A DNA stretch of 64,000 nucleotides from Clostridium thermosuccinogenes (GCF_002896855.1 NZ_CP021850.1:2381665-2445664); one strand, 5' to 3'. Counted from the stretch's first letter, positions 1 to 10,122 are shown. The notes: generated by a model not told the origin, from the letters alone. A program made the numbers and translations.

Positions 1-2051
1 GGAGAGAAGGCCGCCTGAGCAACACTGCGTTTGTAAAGCTCCGTGCTTGGTATGTCTCCGTTGAATCCCGCCAAATCCCAGGTTACAAAAGGCACACCTG
101 ACATTGATGCCGTTATGCACGCCCTCATGGCATCTCTGTAGGCACTGAAGCTGGAACGCTGGTCACCTGACCATGAGATAGGATGCTGACCTGCCAAAGC
201 ACCTCCTGCACGGCTGAAAATTACGCTGTCAGCGTTATATGTTTTGGCAAAGTCATAGTATGCATTAATGTATAGATCCGGATAAAGGTTGCGCAACTCG
301 TCTCCTTTGATTCCTCCAAAGGAGGTTATGTTCCGTCCCCATACAAATTCTCCCCCGTCACACTTAAAGCCATCGATGCCCATTTCCTCAAGCAGGTATC
401 GTCTCTTGTTAAGATACCATTGAGCAGCAGCAGGGTTTGTAAAATCAGGCAACACGCTATTGCCATACCATCCGGGTGCCATGCGATAGGCTCCTCCTTT
501 GCCGTCACCCAATACATATCCCTGCTGCAGGGCATAAGCCTCATCGGTAGCCAACTGCGGAATAGGATTGCTTGAGCTTTTAATAACAGGCAGCTGCCAC
601 AAAAGAACTTTAATATTATTTGCATGGGCATAGTCTATAAAACCCTTTGGATTTGGCCAACGACCACCAAAAGTGAAATCCGACATGGTAGGAATCCAAT
701 TGGCATCCCGGGGAGTATATTGGGCATCACCCCATATATAGAAGGTTTCCTCGTCAGCCCATGCCTCAACAACCATAGCGGAAGTGGGAATATCATACTG
801 CAGAGTTTTAGCAATCTGCTCTTCTACTTCGGATTGCTTGTTCCATTCATTTGCAGATATCCAGGGTCCAAAAGCCCAGACTGGCGGAATTTCCGGCTTT
901 CCAACCACATCCGTGTATTTGACGGATATTTCTTTTGGTGTGCCGCTAAAGAAATACATATCCAGGTTTGTGTTGGTGTATCCGCCGGCATTCACCCGTA
1001 TGGTAGCCTTATCACTTGCATCGGTCGCCAGCCGGAACTGTGAATAGTAAGTGGAGTTTAGGAATATCCCGTAATTCTTGTTTGATATATAGAAGGGAAC
1101 CGGAAGATAAGTCTTGTTATCCTGATCAAGATACCAGTTCACAGTGTATATATCAACATTCTTTCCTCGCTGATTAATCGCGTTATATCTCATACCGAAG
1201 CCTGAAAAAGTCTCATCGGCCGGAGTATATAAATTCTCCTCGATCTTTGAGACATAATTGGTTCCATTGGTAAGGAAAGCCAGGCTTCTGCCCTGTGAAC
1301 GATCATATTCTGTAGTAAGAAGATTGTTGTTTGCATCGTAAACCTCAAGTTTGTACGGTGTCTTGAATACCTTCAATTTGATGTCCGGTCCGTTAATCAG
1401 TACGTATGCAGGATTGGAGCTGTCAACAGTGTAATTTGCAAGCCCTCCCGAGAAAGTGCCGTTACCTAACGGTTCAAATTGCATACGGAAATAGCCGGAA
1501 CCGGGAAAAGAAAAACTAATCTTTGGATTTAAAGTTCCGGATTCTGATGAGCACGTGAATTCAACACGATTGTTGTAATTGGTAAACGAAATGACATCTT
1601 TAACAGAGTCCCATCCGGTAACAACAAAGGAGTAAGTATCCGTGGATTTTCTGTTTTGACCATAGTGATCGGCATGGACTGTATATTCCACTACGTCACC
1701 TTTTGCAAAGCTTCCAAGGTTGGCTTCCCAGTATGAGTCATAGCCATCGTTGTATTTCCATTGAGCATTCACAACAGGCTGTTCAACCCCGTTTTTTTTC
1801 CAGGTTACCCATACTGCCTGCCCTAACTCAATAGGCCAAGTCTTGGACTTTATGTATACATTTTCCCCTGCAATAGGGTCACGGGGGTAACGCTCGCAAG
1901 GCTCTGTTCCAACTTCCTTACCTCCGTAAAGATCATCCCAGCCTGTCGGATTATGCCATATGCCGTCGAGAGCGTAAACGTTTAAGTTAATGCTAAAAAT
2001 AAGCACAAGTATAAATATCTGTGTGATAATGTGCTTTAGACGTCTGTTCAT
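1..2051 (-). CDS. Secreted family 31 glycoside hydrolase, C-terminus beyond window edge
   Basis: About 683 residues are visible; the gene runs off the left edge. The ATG at 2051 lies 7 nt after AGGAGGT; an in-frame ATG at 2057 is only 1 nt from that site and is less likely. A basic, hydrophobic N-terminus of about 28 residues ending near VYA looks like a signal peptide. A beta-rich N-terminal region of about 110 residues follows, then the GH31 N-domain and TIM barrel. The catalytic nucleophile is read as D565 in FKCDGGEF and the acid/base as D630 in WSGDQ. The motif is K-C-D-G-G-E rather than the WNDMNE of classical alpha-glucosidases, so substrate (alpha-glucoside, alpha-xyloside or other) is not assigned. 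It is a paralogue of the cytoplasmic enzyme at 6016-8757, with the same domain order. It probably attacks extracellular oligosaccharides. Family call secure, substrate unknown. Confidence 0.9.
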   Translation of the reverse strand, partial: MNRRLKHIITQIFILVLIFSINLNVYALDGIWHNPTGWDDLYGGKEVGTEPCERYPRDPIAGENVYIKSKTWPIELGQAVWVTWKKNGVEQPVVNAQWKYNDGYDSYWEANLGSFAKGDVVEYTVHADHYGQNRKSTDTYSFVVTGWDSVKDVISFTNYNNRVEFTCSSESGTLNPKISFSFPGSGYFRMQFEPLGNGTFSGGLANYTVDSSNPAYVLINGPDIKLKVFKTPYKLEVYDANNNLLTTEYDRSQGRSLAFLTNGTNYVSKIEENLYTPADETFSGFGMRYNAINQRGKNVDIYTVNWYLDQDNKTYLPVPFYISNKNYGIFLNSTYYSQFRLATDASDKATIRVNAGGYTNTNLDMYFFSGTPKEISVKYTDVVGKPEIPPVWAFGPWISANEWNKQSEVEEQIAKTLQYDIPTSAMVVEAWADEETFYIWGDAQYTPRDANWIPTMSDFTFGGRWPNPKGFIDYAHANNIKVLLWQLPVIKSSSNPIPQLATDEAYALQQGYVLGDGKGGAYRMAPGWYGNSVLPDFTNPAAAQWYLNKRRYLLEEMGIDGFKCDGGEFVWGRNITSFGGIKGDELRNLYPDLYINAYYDFAKTYNADSVIFSRAGGALAGQHPISWSGDQRSSFSAYRDAMRACITASMSGVPFVTWDLAGFNGDIPSTELYKRSVAQAAFS

Positions 2052-2154
2052 CTCCATACCTCCTGTTTTGGGGGTTATTTTCCCTACTAATATCATATTG
2101 TGCATTCCCTTCGCTGCCTTGCTCTTGAGCTTTTTTAGATTCCAGTGTTTTTGA

Positions 2155-2316
2155 TTAGGTCATGGAAATCACCCTCCTTTTTTTAGTAAGGATTTTCATT
2201 TCCATAGATGTGTGCATGAGGGGTAAAACTAAAAATGATGTAAAATTATGAAATTATTGTAATTTAATGCTACCATAATATACAAATGGTGTCAATAGTT
2301 AGTTAATTGTTTAAGT
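2155..2316 (-). promoter_or_regulatory. Promoter, operator-like site and leader of the secreted GH31 gene
   Basis: On the minus strand TTGACA (2290-2295) is followed after 17 bp by TAGCAT (2267-2272), a good sigma-A promoter that would give a leader of about 200 nt. Just upstream of the -35 box, 2301-2316 reads ACTTAAACAATTAACT on the minus strand, close to the sites at 10070-10085 and 12320-12335. Inside the leader a strong AGGAGGG (2172-2178) precedes ATG-ACC-TAA (2155-2163), a two-codon open frame. The rest of 2052-2458 shows nothing else I can name. Confidence 0.6.
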
Positions 2317-2458
2317 GAATCTTTATAAGTAATTGCTGGAAGATTGAATTCATCAGTATCCTGGATGCTTCGGAAATTTTGGCCTTCTTTTTTGGGAAAT
2401 GAGCCAAATAAGGATTTCTTTTTACTACGGACTGCGCGCTTATAACTTTGTGATAGGT

Positions 2459-3310
2459 TCATAGAAGATCAATAAGCAAAAACCTCGCAGCGAAACAAGC
2501 TTTTTTCTTGATCTGCTGCAAGGTTTTAGAAAAAGCTGCTTTCTTTGACCTCTGCATATACGGTGCATTCCACTGCTTTAAATGATAAAGGAACTCATTA
2601 ACTCTGGTTTCAATCAAATGGCCAGCCTTATACAATCGTACATCCTTGGCGATGCGTTCTTCTTTAAAAATATCAAGAAAATAAGCAAGCTTACGATTCA
2701 CAGCCGCCAGCCTTTTACGGAAATTAGCGTCCCTCTTTTGCGCTGCTGCCGTTGCAACAATGCTTAATATTGAGGAAACCAAAATTACGAGAACAATCCA
2801 AAAGGATAGCTGTGAGATGATTGTCAGCGTTCCTAAAAGGGTAACAATACCGGCGCAAAAGGAAGCAATGTTATTTGCGAGTCCCGCTATGCCGCCGGAG
2901 TACCAGCTAATACCGATTTTAGCCTGTTCAAGTTTATTGTGAAAATTCGATGTTTCAATAACCTCATATTTCAATCTTGCAGTTTTTCTCCCGATCTCTT
3001 CCTCAAGATGCAGCTGCACGTCATTATGGACCAAATCCATGTGGCGCGATATGGCATTGCTGCATATGCCTATAACAAGGTTTAGCAAAACCAATAAACC
3101 TGCTGTGGTAAAAAATAGCCGTGCATCCAGCGCAGTCAAAAAGTAAATCAAGCTTCTGCTTAGCATTATTGTAAGCAGCGGACCGGCTCCTGTTAACAGA
3201 ATTTTCAGCATAAAAGATATGAAATAGCTTTTATGCTTTGAAAAAATAAGCCTTGCAAAATAGCTCAGTGTTGTAATGGCTTCTTTTCTGAACAGCCTGG
3301 CATTCCTCAT
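2459..3310 (-). pseudogene. ABC exporter subunit truncated to its membrane domain
   Basis: The 283-residue product aligns in character with the transmembrane half of an ABC exporter: several hydrophobic segments and the EVIETSNFHNKL stretch typical of the first cytoplasmic loop. It stops after about 280 residues with no Walker A, signature or Walker B sequence, whereas half-transporters are normally 570-600 residues. Only about 400 bp separate the stop from the next gene, too little for the missing ATPase domain of about 250 residues, so this is a deletion rather than a frameshift. It overlaps the upstream exporter gene by ATGA, a translational coupling typical of heterodimeric exporters. The protein may be inert, or may pair with the intact neighbour as a membrane-only partner. 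Substrate unknown. Confidence 0.75.
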
Positions 3311-5091
3311 AGCTCTCCCTCCTTATAGTATTGGGATTGCACCCGGAATAATGATGCATATTTGCCGTTTTGCTTTATCAAATCATCATGGCTGCCTTGC
3401 TCTACGATTTTCCCGTTCTCTAACATGATAATCCGGTCGCAAAAGCGCGTCGATGCAAGACGGTGTGATATGTAAAACACCGTTTTGTTTTGTGTTAATT
3501 CATTAAACATTTTATAAATTCGTTCTTCTGCCAAAGCGTCATAGGATGCGGTTGGCTCGTCTAAAATCATAATTGGCGCATCTTTATAAAGAGCCCGGGC
3601 GAGGGATAGCTTTTGAAGCTCACCGCCGGAAAACTCCACTCCATCGTCATCAATGATTTTTAACATAGGCTGCAAAACGCCCTTGGGCAGCTTTGCTACA
3701 GTTTCAGAAAGACCTACTTGCTCCAGGCAATGCTTTACCCTATCAATATCCGTGTACCGCAGTGGCTTAAGGGAAACGTTCTCTGCCAATGTAAATGAAA
3801 ATAAATTGGATTCTTGAAATACCACCGAAAATTGATCATATAGCTCTAGCCTGCTCACATCTGCAAGATTTACGTCATTGAAATAAACATCTCCCATGCT
3901 CGGTTCATACAGCTTTGTCAGCAATTTGATCAATGTAGTTTTTCCGGCTCCGTTTAATCCTACAATAGCAATTTTCTCATTCTTTTTAAATGAGACTGAT
4001 ATGTTATAGAGTGCGTCAACTGTTTGATTGTGATATCTGAAACTGACATTTTTCAAAGTGATTTCATTAATCGCTTCTGGCAATGGCGCATATTGAGCTT
4101 TTTCATCCCTCACATCCAAATCCATGAAAGCACGAAAATCTTTCACGTATTCATTCTGCTGCACTATAAAAACAGTATCATTAATGGTTTGGCTGGCTGC
4201 TGAGTAAAAAGCATAGACTGCAGCCACATACATGGTGTATTGGCCAATTGTGATAATCCTTTTGAAAACAAGGGTAGAAAAAACTATATAAATAACCATC
4301 TGCTGCATGGCTGATAATACAGAAAAAACATTGTTTTTCAAGCAGTTTCGGTCATTGGTTTTTTGGAACCCCTTGCGTTTCTCATTTCCTAATAGAGACA
4401 GCTTACCAAATATCATTTTTTGCATGTTAAAAATAAAGATATCTTTGTAATATGCGGTGTCACTGAGGATTCCTATGATATAATTCCACTTGCGTTGGGT
4501 GGTAACTAACTCATCCTGTACCTTCTTTTCATACTTACCGGCTTTTGATGAAATAAAATATGTAAATGCCAACAATACAATGCAGAATAATGTAACCAAT
4601 ATATTCACACTCAAAATAGACATGCCAAGCACTAAAACTGTTAAAAGATTGGCGCCGTAGTTCGCGAGCCTATGCAGTATCCCCTCAATACCGGATGCAT
4701 TATTTTCAGTAGCGCGGTCACCACGTTTTGATAAATCAAGAACATCAGGGTTTTCAAAATGCATGTATTTCATAGTTATAAACTTTTGGCCTGATTCTAC
4801 AATCAGCTTAAACCGCAGTGTCATAGAGCGGACATAAATGCTGGATTTTAGCAAATAGGTCAAAGACGAGGCAGCGATGGTTCCGACTGCAAACAACAGA
4901 ACATAGTTCAAAACTACGTTATAATCCTTGCCATCTATCAATCCGTCAATGATGTACCGGGGTAATATTACTGGCAGAGTAATATTAAGCAGCATAGCAA
5001 AATTATTTATTACGAGAAAGAACAATAATAGCTTATCATGCTTCTTTACAGACCTGAAAATATATGCCAGATTATTCCATAAACCCTCCAC
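3307..5091 (-). CDS. ABC exporter, fused membrane and ATPase domains
   Basis: A full-length half-transporter of 594 residues. The N-terminal ~320 residues carry about six membrane segments. The C-terminal ATPase domain has Walker A GLNGAGKTT, signature FSGGELQKLSLARAL, Walker B IMILDEPTASYD and the switch histidine in YISHR. The start is GTG at 5091, about 6 nt after AGGAGG. It is the first gene of a pair and overlaps the truncated partner by 4 nt. Family members export peptides, lipids or drugs in an ATP-dependent way; nothing here fixes the cargo. A heterodimer whose partner lacks an ATPase could still bind ATP only as a homodimer of this subunit. Family call secure. Confidence 0.93.
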   Translation of the reverse strand: MEGLWNNLAYIFRSVKKHDKLLLFFLVINNFAMLLNITLPVILPRYIIDGLIDGKDYNVVLNYVLLFAVGTIAASSLTYLLKSSIYVRSMTLRFKLIVESGQKFITMKYMHFENPDVLDLSKRGDRATENNASGIEGILHRLANYGANLLTVLVLGMSILSVNILVTLFCIVLLAFTYFISSKAGKYEKKVQDELVTTQRKWNYIIGILSDTAYYKDIFIFNMQKMIFGKLSLLGNEKRKGFQKTNDRNCLKNNVFSVLSAMQQMVIYIVFSTLVFKRIITIGQYTMYVAAVYAFYSAASQTINDTVFIVQQNEYVKDFRAFMDLDVRDEKAQYAPLPEAINEITLKNVSFRYHNQTVDALYNISVSFKKNEKIAIVGLNGAGKTTLIKLLTKLYEPSMGDVYFNDVNLADVSRLELYDQFSVVFQESNLFSFTLAENVSLKPLRYTDIDRVKHCLEQVGLSETVAKLPKGVLQPMLKIIDDDGVEFSGGELQKLSLARALYKDAPIMILDEPTASYDALAEERIYKMFNELTQNKTVFYISHRLASTRFCDRIIMLENGKIVEQGSHDDLIKQNGKYASLFRVQSQYYKEGEL

Positions 5092-6015
5092 AAATTACCT
5101 CCTGTTATCCTATCTTTTGCCAGTCAACTCAATATTATATCTTTTATGAGGTTTAATTAAAAGCATTAAAAGTAGAAATTGGAATATTATACTTTTCAAT
5201 CTAAAACTATAAGTAAGGTATTGGGAATAATCTCTCACCCTTTGCAGGTTATGTCAATGTAGTGAAGGTACTGCACAGAAAGGAAGGAATTCAACGTTGC
5301 ATACTGACGTGGGAAACAGTTTCTCTGAGATTATCATGAATAAGCCATGGAGTAGATCGAATATTTTTTACATAGTTTAGGAATGAACTCAGCCAATATG
5401 GATGTATTGATTATTGTATGTTTTGAATCCTTTCTGAACAACATCATCCATTTCAATTGGCTGAATTCAAACCGATCTTATATAGGCATAAGCAGGCTAT
5501 TGTCGAAGGATTAAGCAGATCCTTGGGTTAATACATACTTGCTTACTGTCATTGAAGGAAAAATAGTTTACATAATGATATTTACACCCTCAAAATAAAG
5601 CACCGTGATTTTCTATGAACTAGTAAATCACGATGCTTTATGAGTATCAAATTAAAGGAACATATGAGTATTTTTTTTGCTGCCCGGCGACCCCATAAGC
5701 TCATCAGGTGATCCATTCTTATCCAGGTTTGTCGCTTTTTTGCGTGTTTTCAATGCTTTTAAAAATCACATACACTTTTTATCCTTTCATTATGAACTTA
5801 TGTTGAAGTATGCACTTATGTTGAAGCCAGCAGCTTCACTTTGGTTCATATATTTTTACATGCTTTACATACTTTTGCATGATTTTACACGTTTTTATAT
5901 GTTTTTATATTTTTCATATATTTTATATACTTTTATTTTATAAGTAATATCAATTAAAATCCGTTATGCAATGCAACTACATTTACTTTTTTCGCTTTAT
6001 TTCAGACAACTTACT
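5092..6015. other. 924-bp intergenic region with hairpin and AT-rich repeats
   Basis: No convincing gene. At 5595-5611 and 5625-5641 two 17-base arms (ataaagcaccgtgattt and its complement with one mismatch) form a stem with a 13-base loop, without a following T run on either strand. From about 5860 to 5940 the sequence becomes a degenerate repeat of units such as gtttttatat, lying directly downstream of the stop of the minus-strand GH31 gene. Short open frames here have no ribosome binding site and biased composition and are not called. Confidence 0.6.
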
Positions 6016-8757
6016 TTACCCAAGCTTTACTGCATACCCCGGAACTGCTCTCCCGAACACCTTTGCAGTAATGGGCTGTGTTACTGCCTTGCCTCCGTTG
6101 ACAATAACGTCCTGCACTTTATAATTGTCCCCGGCAAAGATTAGTGTGACCTTATCCGCATCTATTTCGGGACTGCATTCAATATCTATTTTACTTCCTA
6201 CAGCCCTTACCTTTATGGTGCTCTCTGAGCCTACAGTTTTTATGCTGCATTCACCTTCTCCGTATACCAAAAAGCATAGATTTGCATATTCGTCGGTGTT
6301 GTTTCCCACAAATCCTGTTTTGTCTGTTTCGCCCATTATATAATGCTCATTCAGGTTAACCGGGATCAGACTGCCGCCTTTAACGAAAACAGGTATCCTA
6401 TCAAGCGCGCAGGGGTACATTATCGCCTTTCCACCGTCAATTCTTTCCCCTGTCCAAAAATCGTACCATTCTCCCTCAGGCAGGTAGATACTCCTTTCGG
6501 TTTGCCCTTCCTTTATAACCGGAGCTACCAGCAGTGCGCGCCCCAGCATATACTCGTCATCGATGTTTATTACATTTTCATCCTCCGGATAATCATATAT
6601 CAAATGGGCCATCATAGGCCTTGACACATTGACACAGTTTGAAGCTTCTTCAATCAAATAAGGAATGAGATTCATCCTTATGTTGGCATATTTCCGGTAC
6701 TGCTCTAAAATTCTGTTGTCTTTATTTACCCTGGCCATATTCCATGGGCTTCTGTCATTGATCCAATGCTCACGTTCCGTGAGGAAGAATTGTCCGGATC
6801 TCGGCTCCGAGTGGAACTGCATGATAGGACAAAAAGCAGCAAACTCTACCGATCTTATGTACAGCTCCGTTGTAGGGAATTCTCCTGCAAATCCTCCGAT
6901 ATCGAAACTCCAGAATAAAATTCCGGACAAACCTGCTGAAATACCTGCCGTAAGCTGACCTCTCAGTTCCGAATACGTTGATAGCTGGTCGCCTGCCCAA
7001 TGTATAGGATATTTTTGTGCGCCTGTAAATCCTGCGCGGCTGAAAGTCACACCGTTGCCCTCACCAAGATGCTTCTTCAGAAAATCATTGTAAGCTCCCA
7101 CATACAAATTCGGATATAAATTGTGCATCTCTTCTACGTCTTTTCCGTTATAAAACCTGGCACTGCTGTCGTATATAAATTCTCCCCCGTCAGTTTTAAA
7201 GCCTGCCACATTGAGTTGAGTCAAAAGGTACTCCCTCTTTTTAAACCACCATTCTACTGCTTCCGGGTTTGTAAAGTCCAAAACCAATGAATTATTGAAC
7301 CAGTTGTCGGTTATCCTGTACGGGGTCCCGTCATCATTCATGATGCAGTATTTATTTTTTATTACGTAGGACTCATCATTAAAAAGCTGATTGTCTTTAT
7401 TGCCTTCGATATATTTTATTACAGGAATCTGCCAGAGAATAAGCTTGATATTGTTTTCTTCCAGCATGCCGGTAAAAGCTTTCAGATCAGGCCACTTGCA
7501 TTGCTGTTCAAAGGTAAAATCTTCAAATTTAAAGCTTTTTCCTCCATCTCCCAATTCATATTTTGCATCATTGAAAATATAGAAGGTTTCTTCGTCGCTC
7601 CAGGCCTCCAAAACCATAACCGTGGCAGGTATTGAATGGAAGTTCAGTTGTTCTATCTGTTCCTGGGCTTCTGATTGAGTATTCCATCCGTTGGCTGAAA
7701 TCCATGGTCCAAAAGTCCATCTTGGAGGTAGTGCAGGAGCACCTGTCAGCTTATGGAATTCTTTAATTACAAAGCTTGGCTTGCCTAGGAAAATATAATC
7801 TTCAAAAAGCAATCCACTTTTTCTGCACAGGCTCTCAATTCTTACATCCACTAAATCCGTTGATTCCACCGGGTTCAGGAAGAAATCGCTGCGGTAGGAC
7901 GTATCCCGATAGAATCCATATCCCTTTTCAGTGAAGAAAAAAGGCATGGGTATATACGTCTTATCCTGCTGGTTTGTAAATTTCTCAACAACAAACGCTT
8001 TAGGAGCCAGACCTTTTTGATTGATCCTGTCAAACTTCTCTCCAAAGCCATAGAAACCTTTGCCCTGCATTCTGAAGGTCTGGCCTACTTTGTATACATT
8101 GCCCGCAGCATCCACATCCAGAGCAAGGGCCATATTTTTTTCAGAAATCTCTATTATTTCTTCCCCGTCTTTTGAGATACAGATTCCAAACGGATTTTCA
8201 GAAACCTTTACACTGTATCCTTCATCGTTTTTGTATTCATACCCGTTGGTCTTTTTCAAGGCATTAATAGCAGCAGGTTTTTGACCGCTATGGCTGCTTA
8301 GCCGGAGGAGATTGTTTTGGATTGCCGCCTCGATACTATAATAATTTTCACCATATTTGTACACCGCCCATATGCTGTTTTCGGATTCGCCTGCAAGTTC
8401 AGGCTTTGTCAGCTCAATCCGGGTGAGAACATCAAAGCTGTATTCCTTGGTGGAAATTTCAGCATCGGATGCTTTGGCGATTATTTTATAGGTTACATGC
8501 ACAGGCTGGTCAAAGGGACCCAGATTAAAAGAAAAATAAGCTCTGTCATCATTTTCCCTTGAAAACCTGGTGCCTTTTATCCTTTCCTGTTCCATACCGT
8601 CCAAAGTCCACTGGATAAACACATCGGCATTCTCCGGAAGGTGCTCGATTCTGCAGTTAATCTCGACTTTTTCGTTTTTCAGAGGATAATGAGGTGTGCG
8701 CTGGTATCCGCAGTCATAATAAGGCGATAATCCGCAAGGTAGGTGCTTAATAAGCAT
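6016..8757 (-). CDS. Cytoplasmic family 31 glycoside hydrolase
   Basis: 913 residues from ATG 8757, which sits about 10 nt after GGGAG; a GTG at 8766 is also in frame but almost touches the ribosome binding site. There is no signal peptide. The order is a beta-rich N-terminal region, GH31 N-domain, TIM barrel with nucleophile D523 in FKTDGGEF and acid/base D590 in WAGDQ, then C-terminal beta domains. The same atypical K-x-D-G-G-E-F motif is found in the secreted paralogue at 1-2051. It follows the LacI gene at 8862-9893 after 104 bp in the same direction, so it is probably the enzyme that regulator controls. A likely role is cleavage of imported alpha-linked oligosaccharides; glucosidase and xylosidase cannot be separated from sequence alone. 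Confidence 0.93.
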   Translation of the reverse strand: MLIKHLPCGLSPYYDCGYQRTPHYPLKNEKVEINCRIEHLPENADVFIQWTLDGMEQERIKGTRFSRENDDRAYFSFNLGPFDQPVHVTYKIIAKASDAEISTKEYSFDVLTRIELTKPELAGESENSIWAVYKYGENYYSIEAAIQNNLLRLSSHSGQKPAAINALKKTNGYEYKNDEGYSVKVSENPFGICISKDGEEIIEISEKNMALALDVDAAGNVYKVGQTFRMQGKGFYGFGEKFDRINQKGLAPKAFVVEKFTNQQDKTYIPMPFFFTEKGYGFYRDTSYRSDFFLNPVESTDLVDVRIESLCRKSGLLFEDYIFLGKPSFVIKEFHKLTGAPALPPRWTFGPWISANGWNTQSEAQEQIEQLNFHSIPATVMVLEAWSDEETFYIFNDAKYELGDGGKSFKFEDFTFEQQCKWPDLKAFTGMLEENNIKLILWQIPVIKYIEGNKDNQLFNDESYVIKNKYCIMNDDGTPYRITDNWFNNSLVLDFTNPEAVEWWFKKREYLLTQLNVAGFKTDGGEFIYDSSARFYNGKDVEEMHNLYPNLYVGAYNDFLKKHLGEGNGVTFSRAGFTGAQKYPIHWAGDQLSTYSELRGQLTAGISAGLSGILFWSFDIGGFAGEFPTTELYIRSVEFAAFCPIMQFHSEPRSGQFFLTEREHWINDRSPWNMARVNKDNRILEQYRKYANIRMNLIPYLIEEASNCVNVSRPMMAHLIYDYPEDENVINIDDEYMLGRALLVAPVIKEGQTERSIYLPEGEWYDFWTGERIDGGKAIMYPCALDRIPVFVKGGSLIPVNLNEHYIMGETDKTGFVGNNTDEYANLCFLVYGEGECSIKTVGSESTIKVRAVGSKIDIECSPEIDADKVTLIFAGDNYKVQDVIVNGGKAVTQPITAKVFGRAVPGYAVKLG

Positions 8758-8861
8758 GTTATTCACTCTCCCACAATTTTTATACCTTTGATATTTTTGA
8801 CATCACAGCAAACCGATTTCATATAGTGTGCAGTGAAGTTATGTCTTCTAGCGAATGGCTT

Positions 8862-9893
8862 TTAGTTAATGTCTTTTACCGAATCTCTTTCAACTATGTC
8901 CACCGGAAGGATAATATCCCTCTTTTCTTTGATTTCATTTTCGATAGTCTGAATAATTATCTCAGCCGCCTGTCTGCCTTTTTCAGCAATATTCTGCCTT
9001 ACTGTCGTCAGGGAAGGATCAGTGATTCTGGCAAGGTACACATCATCAAATCCTACAACGGATATGTCCTCCGGAACCCTTAAACCATTTTCCTTAAGTC
9101 CCTTAATGACCCCCACTGCAAGGATATCAGCTGTCGCAAAGGCTGCCGTTTCTCCATTTTTGCTATTTGCCAGCCGGGCTCCTGCTTTTATGCCATATTC
9201 AAAGTTGGTATCCCCCAGATAGAGAAGCTTCTCATCAAAGTCAATGCCATACTCCTCCAGCGCATCCTTATATCCCAGAAGCCTGTTGGAATTTACTCCG
9301 TTCTCCTTTACCATACCGGATATGAAAGCTATTTTCCTGTGACCTTTTTCAATGAGGTGTTTGGTTGCCAGGTAACCTCCATGCCTGTCATTGATTCCTA
9401 TACTGTGAAAATAATGATCACTGCAATAACTATCCACTAAAACTATAGGTATCTGGCATTGCTTTAGCTCTTGAAAAAAACTGTCAGGATATATCCCAAC
9501 GATGATGATACCGTCAAGGCCACGGTTCTGCGCCACCTGGATGTATTTCTGATCGGCTTCGGTTCCTGAGATAAGCAAATGAAACCCTTTTTTGCGCGCT
9601 TCATACTCAACGCTGCTTAAAAACTCTCCGTAGAAAGGATTATAGAACATAAATTCCTTACCTGCTTCCGCCTGGGGTATTACCACCCCAATGAGGTTTG
9701 ACCTTTTGCTTACAAGGCTTCTTGCCGACAGGTTCGGAACATAGTTGAGCTTCTTTATAGCCTCCCTTACCCTGTTGATAGTCTCATCGCTTATGGATTC
9801 TCCCTTTTTGTTATTTAACACGTAAGAAATTGTTGCGATGGATACGCCCGCTTCCCTGGCAACATCCTTAATGCTGACTCGCTTTTTCTTCAT
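8862..9893 (-). CDS. LacI-family transcriptional regulator (LacI-1)
   Basis: 343 residues. The N-terminal helix-turn-helix contains VSIKDVAREAGVSIATISYVLNN, followed by the hinge region and a periplasmic-binding-like effector domain from about residue 60. The ATG at 9893 follows GAGGTAATATGT. It is first in an operon with the GH31 gene at 6016-8757. The promoter 10094-10122 is overlapped downstream by operator-like site 10070-10085, consistent with autoregulation. Similar 16-bp sites lie at 2301-2316 (secreted GH31 promoter) and 12320-12335. It is inferred, not shown, that this protein binds them. The effector is probably an alpha-linked oligosaccharide or its breakdown product. An insertion sequence has landed upstream but leaves the promoter whole. 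Confidence 0.93.
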   Translation of the reverse strand: MKKKRVSIKDVAREAGVSIATISYVLNNKKGESISDETINRVREAIKKLNYVPNLSARSLVSKRSNLIGVVIPQAEAGKEFMFYNPFYGEFLSSVEYEARKKGFHLLISGTEADQKYIQVAQNRGLDGIIIVGIYPDSFFQELKQCQIPIVLVDSYCSDHYFHSIGINDRHGGYLATKHLIEKGHRKIAFISGMVKENGVNSNRLLGYKDALEEYGIDFDEKLLYLGDTNFEYGIKAGARLANSKNGETAAFATADILAVGVIKGLKENGLRVPEDISVVGFDDVYLARITDPSLTTVRQNIAEKGRQAAEIIIQTIENEIKEKRDIILPVDIVERDSVKDIN

Positions 9894-10069
9894 ACATATT
9901 ACCTCGTAATCTTCAAATTATCTCAAAATATGAATTGATTAAATTTCTAATAGATATGTCAATTTTAGCTATGATAGTTACTGCTCATAATCATAATACA
10001 CCGTGTCCACGAAGCGAGAAATACGCCTGACTCCTGCTATAAGTAGTGGTACTTCCAAGTCATCATATT

Positions 10070-10122
10070 ACTGAATCGTTTAAGTTCAATTGCATTATAT
10101 TTTAATATGTACGGAATGTCAA
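10070..10122 (-). promoter_or_regulatory. Promoter and operator-like site of the lacI-1/GH31 operon
   Basis: On the minus strand TTGACA (10117-10122), a 17-bp spacer and TATAAT (10094-10099) make a consensus sigma-A promoter. The 16-mer ACTTAAACGATTCAGT (10070-10085, minus strand) lies over the expected start site and has the central C-G step usual in LacI-family operators. The insertion sequence begins at 10159, about 37 bp upstream of the -35 box, so the promoter is intact. Confidence 0.75.

Noticed and set aside
624-1047. Plus-strand frames of 139 and 87 codons opposite the secreted GH31 gene
   Set aside because: They are the reverse shadow of a clearly conserved GH31 coding frame.
2300-2460. 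Search for the lost ATPase domain of the truncated exporter in another frame
   Set aside because: Translation past the stop gives no Walker or signature motif, and only ~400 bp are available, so a deletion rather than frameshift is inferred.
5595-5641. 17-bp stem as a rho-independent terminator
   Set aside because: No T run follows on either strand and it is ~350 bp from the nearest gene end.
5677-5943. 88-codon open frame in the 5-6 kb spacer
   Set aside because: Mostly Phe/Leu/Tyr from AT-rich repeats; no start signal.
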